45,648 nt of DNA from CAIZGX01 sp044354975 (lineage in GTDB: Bacteria > Bacteroidota > Bacteroidia > Flavobacteriales_D > Sanyastnellaceae). Of this stretch, positions 17,901 to 25,710 are shown piece by piece. The position numbers and the translations under genes are program-made. The stretch is taken from assembly GCA_044354975.1 (NCBI GenBank), contig JBIKZA010000013.1, positions 1-45,648 of the forward strand, in the 5' to 3' direction. The notes under the pieces are model-generated. The model saw nothing but the letters and a program-made list of their open reading frames with translations, was not told the origin of the DNA and did no database searches. The first letter of the stretch is position 1; each line of letters opens with the position of its first letter.

Positions 17901-18989
17901 GGATATCTTCTTCATCCTTGGAAAAATGATTATTACTATCACAGCGAAGTTTTAGATTTGGAATCTAATTATTCGAGCTCGCCGATATTCTACATTGGTG
18001 AAGCAACGTCACCACACATCTATGGTTTAATCTATGAGCAAGACGATTTGCATCAATTATTCTATACGATTTTCGATGATCACCTTTATCCGTTTCCGGG
18101 TGTGAATATTGGAGAGCGCGACAATACAACTTCAATTGATATTCGCTTCGGATGGGATTTCGATGATCGTTTTGGAAAGGGAAGAATGGGTGAAAATATT
18201 TTGTACAAACGCAGACTTTTCCTCTCGCATCATAACATTGTAAATAATTATCTAGCGGTGAAGTACGGAATGGATTTAGGTTTGCAATCTCGCTATTTCC
18301 ATCCGAATTATGCTGAAGAAGTTATTGGCGTAGGTCAAGAAAATTCAGGCGACAAACATGAAGTGGCTCAAGGATTGGGCGTGCTTGAAGTGAGTGCTAC
18401 CGGAACCATGGTTGATGGAAATTATCTTTTAGTGGGAAGCGACGTGAATGGAATGAATGTGAGTAATGCCGTTTATCCGTTTGTCTCGAATAGAATTGAA
18501 CGCACCTATGCATTTACTCGAACTGGAAGTGCATTCAATTCAACGCTGCGCATTCAAGCTTCGGAATTGACAGGATTGAATGAGGTGAATGTCATAGTTA
18601 GTGAATCAGAAGGATTCAATACATCAACTGCTTTGCAGGTTTATCCAATGATGTTGGTGGGTGATGTGTACGAAGTCACATTGCAATTGCCTGCAACAGG
18701 TGTTTTCACTATTGGCGAAACTCCAGCAATAAATGTGAATGAAAATTCATTGAATGCAGTTTTAATTTTCCCGGTTCCAACCGGAGATAAATTGAATGTA
18801 AACTTAGGTCATGAGGTGTTGAATGAAACGAATTACACCGTTTATTCTACTGAAGGAAAGCTGGTGCTAGCAGGACGTATTCAGTCAGCCAAGCAGCAGC
18901 TGAATCTTGAGGGATTGGCGTCGGGGGTTTATGTATTACAGATTCAGGATTCAGGTTCTATGGTTAAGAAAGACTTTATAAAATTGTAA
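14943..18989 (+). CDS. giant sortilin/BNR-like secreted protein with T9SS type A sorting domain
   Basis: The product has about 1348 residues from ATG 14943 (MMKRIFSLAFSCLFSTILFAQ signal peptide), a better start than 14922. Residues about 95-760 form BNR/VPS10 sortilin-like propeller repeats with recurrent motifs (GGLWKSTNGGASW, GVLRSDDGGDTW, RRSIDGGATW, VKKSIDGGVNW, YKSLNGGASW). A LamG-like part follows from about 885 (DDLAFWMRADNG, VYVWQDQSGNNNSA), then a stretch with NNYLAVKYGMDL. The sorting domain is last (NAVLIFPVPTGDKLNVN ... GVYVLQIQDSGSMVKKDFIKL in parts). It is probably a cell-surface or secreted adhesin or glycan-binding protein; no catalytic motif is certain. A second, 1091-residue relative lies at 39649. 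Confidence 0.86.
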   Translation: MMKRIFSLAFSCLFSTILFAQDHPMWTDFMHSDISVFDFIAEMNAAWPQRPIERGQGYKPLERYKWLMETHADENGKMLNGRETIELWTALKNYSGQRSLSGNWYPLGPILDGVTTRDNIEGVGRVSCIAFHPTNEQIMLVGTPAGGLWKSTNGGASWSSSTDDLPTLGISAIAFDPLNPNVVYAGTGDRDAGDSPGMGVLRSDDGGDTWNFINTGISTRTVGGIIVCADQANSIVIATDLGIRRSIDGGATWTQASSNTFEYKDLAQHPTEPNILYATGAGRFYRSEDFGLTWTQSNSGVSNGTRMCVAVNAAEPDAVYLLRTNTYSYTGTFKSEDKGLTFTSMSTTPNIMGWSADGSSTGGQAWYDLCLTGDALNANVIYCGGIRVKKSIDGGVNWQDINSNFIHVDQHEMAINPHNHDLYVCNDGGLYRYVNNSEWQDISSGIVNGQIYRMGQSPHDGARALTGFQDNGTAEFQGARWARTGGGDGFECMYDYEEEGRRYSSIYYGDLYRTSTNYINQKFAGDGINGITEEGAWSTPFCLHPDSSSTMYVGMKNIWRSKNIKHVEKDSITWEKISTNFLSANTTNCNQIRAHYSKGNVLYASKGSRKMGRTDNAMGDTVVWQNISTYLPNAVVAVNAIETHKTDSLTVYIAFNKNVYKSLNGGASWTLMTPNLPDVAVNTIVSDTSSVLENLYIGTDLGIYYWDASMTEWVNFSSGFPYAARVTEMEIAYDSPKRIRASTYGRGMWESDLYSPETNVFPTSAVWNSPSISGEVIGTFDAEIFFYRNLTNIDVSDLTISDFYIENGTVNSISGGASNYMVNITPTTFGQVRVVLPSNTAIDNFFTGNATSDTLKLVFMQAPSAFGSKGPGGVGDSDDLAFWMRADNGALLNGALSANDGDPVYVWQDQSGNNNSASQGSVNQRPTFVANNGVYNRPGIQFDGENDFLQMNDVLGGRSTSAYCVVETDSILFNDHGWFASARVPNGYLLHPWKNDYYYHSEVLDLESNYSSSPIFYIGEATSPHIYGLIYEQDDLHQLFYTIFDDHLYPFPGVNIGERDNTTSIDIRFGWDFDDRFGKGRMGENILYKRRLFLSHHNIVNNYLAVKYGMDLGLQSRYFHPNYAEEVIGVGQENSGDKHEVAQGLGVLEVSATGTMVDGNYLLVGSDVNGMNVSNAVYPFVSNRIERTYAFTRTGSAFNSTLRIQASELTGLNEVNVIVSESEGFNTSTALQVYPMMLVGDVYEVTLQLPATGVFTIGETPAINVNENSLNAVLIFPVPTGDKLNVNLGHEVLNETNYTVYSTEGKLVLAGRIQSAKQQLNLEGLASGVYVLQIQDSGSMVKKDFIKL

Positions 18990-18993
18990 GCGT

Positions 18994-19001
18994 TATATTT
19001 G
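18994..19001 (+). promoter_or_regulatory. -7 element (TATATTTG) of the T9SS type B gene
   Basis: TATATTTG stands five bases after the preceding stop codon and 21 bases before ATG 19023. No TTG sits at the 18-20 base position, so the site is only half-supported. It hints that the type B gene has its own transcript. Confidence 0.5.
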
Positions 19002-19022
19002 TTCATACCTTAACTCGAAGCC

Positions 19023-20669
19023 ATGCGTAAATTTCTGTTTTTTGTTTTTTGTGCGAGTTCAATATCTACTCTGGCGCAGACCTCAATTGGCGATTGCGAT
19101 GGCGCAATAGTTTTGTGTGGTGATTTGTATACAGAGACTCAAGCGCCGCTAAACGCAGGGAATGTAATTGAAGCGACAGGCGGGTGTAATCAAGGTGCAG
19201 AGCAGAATTCAGTGTGGTACACCTTTACGGTTCAGGCAGATGGGAACTTGAGTTTCATCTTGGATCCATTGAATGATGTAGATGATTATGATTGGGGCTT
19301 GTTCATTATTACAACAGGTGGTTGCGCTGGATTAGGATCAACCTCACCAGAGGTTGAATGCAATAGCTGGGGAGATTTTTCATTTAACGGTCCTACTGGA
19401 ATTTCTTCTGCTAATGGAGGATCGGGTACTTCCAACGGGCCTGGGACAACCTTTGGACCTCCTTTCAATGCTGATCTTCCAGTTGTTGTGGGGCAAACCT
19501 ATGCCTTGGTTGTTATGAATTGGTCGAATAGCCTCGAAGGTTACACCATCGACTTCGGTCAATCAACGGCTTCGCTTTATGATCAAGTACCCCCTGTGCC
19601 GATTAGTGCAACAACAGACTGCAGCAACTTAACTGTCATCCTTACTTTCAGCGAACCCATTGTAGGAACATCGGTGCAACCAACGGACTTCACAGTTACG
19701 GGTCCAAGCGGAACCATTGCCGTTCAGTCTGTTTCTGCAAACAATCCAACGATGGCAGATGTCTTCACCATTCAATTGGCGAATCAAGTTTTAATTGGGG
19801 GGACATACACCTTGAACATTACGAACACAACTGGCTTTGTAGAAGATGCATGTGGAAACTTGGGAACGCAGAGTATTACGTTTGAAATAAGTGATCCTGT
19901 TGCGTTTGATGTTGCTACCACAACGGCATGCAATGGTTTCGGAGGAAGTGTAACTGTTTCGAATATAACAGGAGGAGATGGGAATTACACTTTGAATTTT
20001 AACGGAACGAATCAAACACAATTTAATCTTACCAATGTTGTAGGTGGAAATTATACAGCAACGATAACAGACGGAAACGGTTGCTTGCGCGCAATTCCAG
20101 TAACTGTTCCTAATCAAGATATTCAATTGGCAATTCCATCGCAAGATTCATTAACATGTTTGAATTCTACAACAGAGATTTTAGGAGTGGAAGTTCTGCC
20201 TGCGCAAAACGTTTCGTATGCTTGGACGGGCGCTGGCTTGACAAGCACAACAATTGCTAATCCGATTGCAACGGCTCCAGGTGTGTTGAATTTGGTGGTA
20301 ACGAATTTAGACAACGGTTGTTTCGATTCGGGAACCATAGAAATTTATGCTGGAGATGTTTACGCTTTGGATTTAACCACCATGATTCTTCCGAATATTA
20401 TTACATTGAAGCAAGATGAAATGAACGACGATTGGCGGGCAATTTTAGCTGCTGATCCGCTTTTAGATTTGACAGTGCTTTTTCTCGAATATGACTTAAC
20501 GGTATTCAACCGTTGGGGAGGAATCGTATTCGAAAGCACAGCCTCTGAAAAATACTGGAAAGCAACTGATGTTGCGCCGGGTACTTATTTCTATTTATTT
20601 CATTACAAAACAGATTGTGGAACTGCCGTTGAAGAGACAGTGGAAGGGACAATTCTTGTTGTTGAATGA
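19023..20669 (+). CDS. secreted protein with gliding-motility/CHU_C (T9SS type B) C-terminal domain
   Basis: The 548 residues have a signal peptide (MRKFLFFVFCASSISTLAQ). The N-terminal part has cysteines and NSVWYTFTVQADG, DDYDWGLFIITTGGC (about residues 60-105), as in Bacteroidota proteins with a pre-peptidase-like beta-sandwich. An Ig-like part (about 190-290, LTFSEPIVGTSVQPTDFTV) and SprB-like strands (about 300-370, NYTATITDGNGC) follow. The end (about 480-548) is the CHU_C domain: LTVFNRWGGIVFES, APGTYFYLFHYKTDC, VEGTILVVE. Type B cargo is exported by T9SS and often relates to surface adhesion or gliding. The stop overlaps the next ATG (ATGA). Confidence 0.88.
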   Translation: MRKFLFFVFCASSISTLAQTSIGDCDGAIVLCGDLYTETQAPLNAGNVIEATGGCNQGAEQNSVWYTFTVQADGNLSFILDPLNDVDDYDWGLFIITTGGCAGLGSTSPEVECNSWGDFSFNGPTGISSANGGSGTSNGPGTTFGPPFNADLPVVVGQTYALVVMNWSNSLEGYTIDFGQSTASLYDQVPPVPISATTDCSNLTVILTFSEPIVGTSVQPTDFTVTGPSGTIAVQSVSANNPTMADVFTIQLANQVLIGGTYTLNITNTTGFVEDACGNLGTQSITFEISDPVAFDVATTTACNGFGGSVTVSNITGGDGNYTLNFNGTNQTQFNLTNVVGGNYTATITDGNGCLRAIPVTVPNQDIQLAIPSQDSLTCLNSTTEILGVEVLPAQNVSYAWTGAGLTSTTIANPIATAPGVLNLVVTNLDNGCFDSGTIEIYAGDVYALDLTTMILPNIITLKQDEMNDDWRAILAADPLLDLTVLFLEYDLTVFNRWGGIVFESTASEKYWKATDVAPGTYFYLFHYKTDCGTAVEETVEGTILVVE

Positions 20670-21559
20670 AGTTAGGTGTTATCCTGCACGGAGCGAAAAG
20701 CAATAGGCACGCGCAACGCCGGCAAATCGAAAAAGTCTTTTTCGATTGGGTCCTGAATATTCGTGTAACGGAGTACGATAGGCACGCTGAAAAAATTGCG
20801 CGAGAACTTTGCAACGAATCTTGCGATGTGGTTTTGGTTTGCGGAGGCGACGGTAGTCTGAATCTGGCCGCTAACGGAATTTTTCATTCGGAAAATCCGC
20901 AAACACCTCTGGCCATTTGGCCTTCGGGGACAGGTAATGATTTTGTAAAGACGGTGAATGTTCCAACTTCTTTTGCAAAATTAAGAGCCAGTATAGAAGA
21001 AGGAAATTTCAAAGCCATTGATTTACCTTGTATGGAATGGGATGGAAAGATGCGCGCTTTTTTGAACGTGACAGATTTAGGTTTGGGAGGGTGCGTGGCG
21101 TATGACATGACGCGAAGCACAAGAAGATTGGGCTCATTCTTGACCTACCAGTGGTTAATCGTTAAGAACTTAATTCGATTTAAAAAGCGAACCATTCATT
21201 TTGATTTAGACGGAAATAAGTTCGAAGCTCGGGCTATGAATTTTGTCGTTGCCAATGCGAAGTATTTTGGTTCTGGATTGGGGATATCTCCGGACAGTAA
21301 CATCACTGATGGAATGCTGGAGGTTATTTTCATTGGTGATTTGAATATTTTCGAGTACTTGTATTTCGTTCCTCAAGTGCGCAAGTGTAAGAAGCTTTCC
21401 TATCACAAGATTCAATATTATTCAGCAAAAAAAGTAAGCATCGAAACCGAAGTTCCGATGCCTATTGATATGGACGGAGAGTTTGTTGGATTTTCTCCGA
21501 TGTCTATTTCACTTCAACATAAAATAAACATAGTTGTTAGAAACGACCGCGAAGAGTGA
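20666..21559 (+). CDS. diacylglycerol/lipid kinase family protein
   Basis: The 297 residues belong to the DAGK catalytic family (YegS/DgkB type), which phosphorylates diacylglycerol or related lipids. The ATP-binding glycines are in VCGGDGSLNLAANG (residues 58-71), with PSGTGNDFVK at 86-95 and a C-terminal IDMDGEF motif. Membrane contact is likely but no transmembrane helix is visible. It overlaps the T9SS type B gene by four bases (ATGA), which suggests coupling although no functional link is known. Its 3' end overlaps the TonB-dependent receptor gene by 23 bases in the opposite direction. Confidence 0.92.
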   Translation: MKLGVILHGAKSNRHAQRRQIEKVFFDWVLNIRVTEYDRHAEKIARELCNESCDVVLVCGGDGSLNLAANGIFHSENPQTPLAIWPSGTGNDFVKTVNVPTSFAKLRASIEEGNFKAIDLPCMEWDGKMRAFLNVTDLGLGGCVAYDMTRSTRRLGSFLTYQWLIVKNLIRFKKRTIHFDLDGNKFEARAMNFVVANAKYFGSGLGISPDSNITDGMLEVIFIGDLNIFEYLYFVPQVRKCKKLSYHKIQYYSAKKVSIETEVPMPIDMDGEFVGFSPMSISLQHKINIVVRNDREE

Positions 21560-23948
21560 ATGTAACGTTGCGTCCTGCTCCAGAAATATTCGAAGCGAAG
21601 ACGCGGTAGTTCACATCTAGTATGTTTTCCAATCCAATCATCAACTGAAACTGTTCGTTCAATTGGTAGCTCCCTTTTGCGTTCAGTGTATACCAAGCAG
21701 GCATACCGTCGGGCGTTGCGTAAGCTTCGTTGTCTTCGGCATTCAATCGGTAATCTTCGATTCGTTTCCAACCGTTGTATAACACTGAAAACTCGCCGCG
21801 GAATTTTTGTTGTTGGACGGTGATTGCTGTTTTTCCGTAAACAGGAGGAATGTGATCCAATGGTGTATCGCTGATTTCAGTCTTGATTCTTCCGTAGGTA
21901 TAAACAATTGAAGACTGCAAACTGAAATGATCGCCGACTTGCGAATTTAAAGTGATGCTTCCACCATAGATATAAGCTTCGTTAGCATTGACGGTGGTGT
22001 AAACTGGGCTTAATGTCCCGTCGTAAAAAATAGAATCTTGTCCATTGAATTGCGCTTTACCTGTAGTTAAAGCGTTTGTGTAATTCATATAGTATCCGTT
22101 CAGAGCAAGAGTAGTTTTTCTGTTGAATTTGCGCTCGATTGTCGCTTCGATATTCGATACTTTTTCAGGCTTCAATTCGTTGTTCGGAACAATTAAATTT
22201 CCCGCGTTGCTTTCAAAAACCTTTGAAAGGTCATCGACATTCGGCGCGCGGAAGCCAGTGCTCGCGAGGACTGTTATGCGCCACTTCGTATTCGGTGCTG
22301 CAATGATTCCGACACTTCCGTTTAGGTTTCTGTTCGATTGATTGACATCCGAGAAGGGGAAGTTGAAGAATGAATTGTCGTTGAACAAGGCGGTGAGATT
22401 GACAAGTGAATAACGAAGTCCAGCGTTCAATGTAATTTTCCGGGTGGCTTTAAGAATAGCTGTTCCATATGCAGAAGTACCACTCATGGTTGATCCACCG
22501 TTTGCATATCGCGTGTCCAAAGCGCTTTGAGCTCCTGTGAAAATATTTTCTGAATGTGCGGTGCTGGTTACATCGTTGAAATAATATTCTAAGCCGTAGT
22601 TTGCAGTTAATGTTTGTCCGATTGATTTCGAGAAGTCGGCATTCACAGAATACACCTTTACGTTTTCCAAACGGTTGTTCAGGTTAGGGCTATTGAATAA
22701 TCTATCGTGACGCGATTGATCAATGTTTTGCCAAGCCAGCGTAATTCTGCCCGTCGTATACAAACGTTTCCCGTTGTTGAGATTGGCGTGATAGGCAATC
22801 ATAGCTCGTGTTTGCGGACCGTAATTCCATTCCCCGAATCGGGGGATTCCTAAGCTCACTTGCGTTAAGCGATCATAGCGAGGGACATTGTTCGTGGTTG
22901 AATATTGAATATTCAGCGTGTGTGTGAGTTTATCGCTTTGCTTGAATGAAATTTTTTCAATGAAGTCATACTGCTTGTATGCTGAACCTACTTGAATATT
23001 GGGATTCGAATTTGTCATGACGCTGTCTCTTCCATTGATGCGCTCAACATACCAAGGACGTGCTCCGAACGTGGGGTAGTTCGGATTTCGAATATTTCCT
23101 TGTCGAAGGTCTCCGAAATTATTGAAGGTAAAAGCTGTGAATGTTGCGAAGCTTTCTGTGCTTGTTTCCAGATTGATGTGTGCGCCACTTTGGTCGGCAG
23201 TGCTGTATCGAATCATAGCGTTTCCGCGTACGAGTCTATCTCCCGAAGTGAAGCGCGGTGAGCGCGTATTAAAACTCATAACTCCGCCTAGTGCATCTGA
23301 GCCATAAGCTACAGCACTCGGTCCGTAGGCTATTTCAACATTTTGCATAGCCATAGGATCAAGGCTCAGAATGTCTTGCAAGTGTCCGCCACGATATATG
23401 GCGTTGTTCATTCGAACACCGTCAACTACGAAAAGTACTTTGTTTGCTTCGAATCCACGAAGGATAGGAGATCCACCACCAAGTTGACTTTTTTGAATGA
23501 GTGCTGTACCTGTTTGTGAAAGCAAATCGGCTGCATTTGCCGGATTAATGAATTGAATGTCCTTGCGTTGAATGGAACTTACTTGTTGGGCAACCAATTC
23601 AGATTGGTTTGTTGATCTAGTTGCTGAAATGACCATTTGCGAAAGGGTTACATTCGAACCCACTAAAAAAACATCCATGCCTTCAGAGACTTCTGAAGTG
23701 GGTAGGTACTTCACTTCGTAACCATTGGCTGTAATGAAGAAACTGCCGAAATGCTTCGGCAGGACAATGATTCCCTCGTTGTTGGTATTTCCAATGAAAT
23801 CCCGAAGTTCAATGTTGTTTGCTGAAATATAAATCGAAGCACCTGAAATGGGTTCGAGTGTGGTTAAATCTTTTACCGATATGGTTTGAGCATGCGCGCC
23901 TAAAGCACTAGCAATGGCTAGGACGGCACATAATAGTATACGTTTCAT
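21537..23948 (-). CDS. TonB-dependent outer-membrane receptor
   Basis: This 803-residue gated channel has a signal peptide (ending GAHAQ) and a carboxypeptidase-regulatory-like domain (about 22-110, ISVKDLTTLEPISGASIYI). The plug is at about 115-240, with GGGSPILRGFEANKVLFVVDGVRMNN in parts and VEIAYGPSAVAYGSDALGGVM. A 22-strand-type barrel ends in a terminal phenylalanine (VTFTLRGRF). The wording of the plug resembles heme/hemoglobin and transferrin receptors (RGFEANKVLFVVDGVRMNNA), so heme or iron uptake is a reasonable guess, but the substrate is not proven. It follows a small membrane-anchored gene across hairpin array C. No SusD partner is present. Confidence 0.93.
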   Translation of the reverse strand: MKRILLCAVLAIASALGAHAQTISVKDLTTLEPISGASIYISANNIELRDFIGNTNNEGIIVLPKHFGSFFITANGYEVKYLPTSEVSEGMDVFLVGSNVTLSQMVISATRSTNQSELVAQQVSSIQRKDIQFINPANAADLLSQTGTALIQKSQLGGGSPILRGFEANKVLFVVDGVRMNNAIYRGGHLQDILSLDPMAMQNVEIAYGPSAVAYGSDALGGVMSFNTRSPRFTSGDRLVRGNAMIRYSTADQSGAHINLETSTESFATFTAFTFNNFGDLRQGNIRNPNYPTFGARPWYVERINGRDSVMTNSNPNIQVGSAYKQYDFIEKISFKQSDKLTHTLNIQYSTTNNVPRYDRLTQVSLGIPRFGEWNYGPQTRAMIAYHANLNNGKRLYTTGRITLAWQNIDQSRHDRLFNSPNLNNRLENVKVYSVNADFSKSIGQTLTANYGLEYYFNDVTSTAHSENIFTGAQSALDTRYANGGSTMSGTSAYGTAILKATRKITLNAGLRYSLVNLTALFNDNSFFNFPFSDVNQSNRNLNGSVGIIAAPNTKWRITVLASTGFRAPNVDDLSKVFESNAGNLIVPNNELKPEKVSNIEATIERKFNRKTTLALNGYYMNYTNALTTGKAQFNGQDSIFYDGTLSPVYTTVNANEAYIYGGSITLNSQVGDHFSLQSSIVYTYGRIKTEISDTPLDHIPPVYGKTAITVQQQKFRGEFSVLYNGWKRIEDYRLNAEDNEAYATPDGMPAWYTLNAKGSYQLNEQFQLMIGLENILDVNYRVFASNISGAGRNVTFTLRGRF

Positions 23949-23981
23949 AATAAATGTTATTTGTTAATCGTTGAATTCTTA

Positions 23982-24032
23982 GATGCGAAGCAAGGCTCCT
24001 GCGGAAAAGTGTTTCACAAGGTGCTTCGCAAG
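23982..24032. repeat. 12-bp mini-hairpin array C before the TonB receptor gene
   Basis: Units of the form GRTGnnnnnCAA are visible: GATGCGAAGCAA (23982-23993), a decayed 14-base unit, AGTGTTTCACAA (24008-24019) and GGTGCTTCGCAA (24020-24031). TGC-gaa-GCA and GTG-ttt-CAC are perfect 3-bp stems with 3-base loops, and the last unit is near-perfect with one wobble. GGTGCTTCGCAA is identical to two units of array E, 7 kb away. The array lies about 10 bases from the stop codon of the 24043-24579 gene, in the intercistronic part of a probable two-gene transcript. Confidence 0.7.
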
Positions 24033-24042
24033 AAAAAAAAAC

Positions 24043-24579
24043 TTAACAATTTGGAGGAAGTTCGTTGAGACGAACGTGTGGAGATGAAATGAAAAAGCGA
24101 TTTTTGGCGAAATGAATGGATGGAGATTCTAAAAATGGAATTTCAATTGAATCGAAATCGCATGTCCAGTGCGATTGGAATTTGTAGAAAAAGTTGAGTT
24201 GTTCTTGTGTTTGTTTTTTGTCGGAAGAGTTTTTGACAAGAGAGCGAACCAAAGTCTTTAGTTCATTTTCTTCGGTATCCAATATGGCATGAAGGGTAAC
24301 GGATCCGTCGGAATGAAATTCTTTTCGTGAGATGTCATACATCTGACCTTGGTAAAGAAATTCCCAAGGTTCAGGCCATTCCAGTTGTTTAAATTCTGAT
24401 TCTGATAAATGAATGGGGGTAAGTTTGTCTTCATTAATGCCCCCTAAGACTAGGGCTTTCATTTCTTTTTTTACCAGCCATAATTTATGTTGAAGTACCC
24501 AATACCCAATTCCACCTTGTGCAATGAAAAGCACGAGCAAAATAGATAAGATTAGATATTTAGAAATTTGATTTTTCAT
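24043..24579 (-). CDS. small membrane-anchored protein of unknown function, upstream of TonB receptor
   Basis: I do not recognise a named family. The 178 residues have one N-terminal hydrophobic helix (about 8-30, YLILSILLVLFIAQGGIGYWVL) without a lipobox. A soluble, probably periplasmic part follows, with YDISRKEFHSDGSVTLHAILD, a lysine-rich helix, and the single late cysteines C139 and C178. It is the first gene of a probable unit with the TonB-dependent receptor. The pairing suggests a role in receptor function or metal handling, but no metal-binding motif is obvious. A variant -7 element (TATTTTCG on the minus strand, 24590-24597) lies 10 bases before the start. Confidence 0.75.
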   Translation of the reverse strand: MKNQISKYLILSILLVLFIAQGGIGYWVLQHKLWLVKKEMKALVLGGINEDKLTPIHLSESEFKQLEWPEPWEFLYQGQMYDISRKEFHSDGSVTLHAILDTEENELKTLVRSLVKNSSDKKQTQEQLNFFYKFQSHWTCDFDSIEIPFLESPSIHFAKNRFFISSPHVRLNELPPNC

Positions 24580-24674
24580 TTCTGTGGGACGAAAATACTA
24601 ACAAAGCAGTATTTTATATGTGATTCATAAAAAATGCACGATTTGAATCATTGTTATTTAGAGCGAAACACATA

Positions 24675-24689
24675 CATTGCCTCGCAATG
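24675..24689. other. isolated 6-bp hairpin with 3-base loop in the divergent gap
   Basis: CATTGC-ctc-GCAATG is a perfect inverted repeat in the 167-bp gap between the divergent genes at 24579 and 24747. Loop size and form match the units of the hairpin arrays, but it stands alone. The rest of the gap is A/T-rich with no clear -33/-7 pair for the plus-strand gene. Confidence 0.4.
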
Positions 24690-24746
24690 GCGTAACCGAA
24701 AAGCCAATTAAAAAATAGAGTAGGGCAAAAATTAATTTATTTTATA

Positions 24747-25200
24747 ATGAAAAAAGTTCTTTTTTCTATGGTAGTGATTGCTACACTTGCATTTACTTCT
24801 TGTACTAAAGAAGGACCTGCTGGACCTGCTGGTGACGACGGAAGTTTCACGACCTATACTTTTACATCTCCTGCTTCTGATTGGGCAGCTACGACGTATT
24901 TTGAGTATGCAGTGGCAACAATTACACAAGATGTAATGGACAAGGGAATTGCAATGGTTTATGTTCAAGATGAATACGGATATTGGAACCCATGTCCAAG
25001 CTCTTGGCATCCGATTGCTGGATATACTTATTCATACACGGCTGCTACAGGTGGAATTGTTGGATTGGACGTAACTACTGCCACCAACTATGGATTATCA
25101 AGTTCGCGTGGTTACTATGCACGAGAAAACAGCTTCTTCAATTGCTAACATCGAAACATTGCGTTACGATCAGTTGATGAATGAGTTGACTTCGAAATAA
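24747..25200 (+). pseudogene. collagen-like lipoprotein gene with a one-base frameshift
   Basis: The gene begins MKKVLFSMVVIATLAFTSCTKEGPAGPAGDDG: a lipoprotein signal with lipobox FTSC (C19) and a short collagen-like GPAGPAGDDG, a common Bacteroidota surface lipoprotein form. The frame ends early at 25148 (133 residues). Skipping one A in ACCAACT (25083-25089) restores a frame that reads ATTMDYQVRVVTMHEKT and continues to IETLRYDQLMNELTSK with a TAA at 25198-25200, about 150 residues. The restored tail has the strand pattern expected for the family end, whereas the unrestored tail is Ser/Tyr-rich and atypical. This could be a true mutation or an assembly error. The function of the intact family is unknown. 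Confidence 0.7.
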
Positions 25201-25221
25201 TAAGATTCTTCTTATTGAGTA

Positions 25222-25248
25222 AAGGGCGCTTCGGCGCCTTTTATTTTT
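25222..25248 (+). terminator. terminator between the lipoprotein gene and rlpA
   Basis: AAGGGCGC-TTCG-GCGCCTT forms an 8-bp stem (one G-U) with a TTCG loop, followed by a T-rich run. It ends the plus-strand lipoprotein gene and overlaps the last codons of the convergent rlpA. Confidence 0.85.
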
Positions 25249-25660
25249 TCTTCGTTTTCACCTTTAGTTCAATGGGTGATCTGAATTCCTCGGGTATATC
25301 GCTTTCGGAAACTTTTTCAAGCGTTACCTGCGTTAATCCACTTCTTACGAAGTTGAGTTTTTCAGCTCCTAGGAGGGACAGGTCAATGCAACGCTTGGAA
25401 GATTTGGGTAAACGGTCGTTTACTCGAACGTAAATGACGTTGTTGTTTTTGAGGCATGTCACTTTCAGCCAGGTCCCGAAGGGAAGTGTCTTGTGGGCGC
25501 AGGTGAATTTATTTTGGCGAAAAACTTCACCGTTCGAAGTGCCGTTTCCTTCGAATTTATTGTGGTAGAAGGAAGCTTTTCCGGTCTCTGATTGCGCGGA
25601 GGCATTCAGACAAAGCAGGACGAAAAGCAGTCCAAGGGCATGTTTAAGTAGCATCTTCAT
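25241..25660 (-). CDS. RlpA-like double-psi beta-barrel protein
   Basis: RlpA proteins bind and in some species cleave naked glycan strands of peptidoglycan at the septum. From ATG 25660 the product has 139 residues: signal peptide MKMLLKHALGLLFVLLCLNASAQ in two parts, then the double-psi barrel (about 25-115) with GKASFYHNKFEGNGTSNGE, FTCAHKTLPFGTWLKVT and VRVNDRLPKSSKRCIDLS. It ends at a lysine-rich tail with no SPOR domain, so it is a minimal form. A frame extends to a TTG at 25669, but ATG 25660 gives a normal signal peptide. Confidence 0.88.
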   Translation of the reverse strand: MKMLLKHALGLLFVLLCLNASAQSETGKASFYHNKFEGNGTSNGEVFRQNKFTCAHKTLPFGTWLKVTCLKNNNVIYVRVNDRLPKSSKRCIDLSLLGAEKLNFVRSGLTQVTLEKVSESDIPEEFRSPIELKVKTKKK

Positions 25661-25685
25661 AGATAGCAATTTACGAAAAACCCTT

Positions 25686-25693
25686 TATATTCG
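25686..25693 (+). promoter_or_regulatory. variant -7 element (TATATTCG) before the 25711 gene
   Basis: TATATTCG differs from TAnnTTTG by one base and lies 17 bases before the ATG. No TTG at the -33 position was seen. Confidence 0.35.
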
Positions 25694-25710
25694 CTTAAAT
25701 CTTAACCAAC

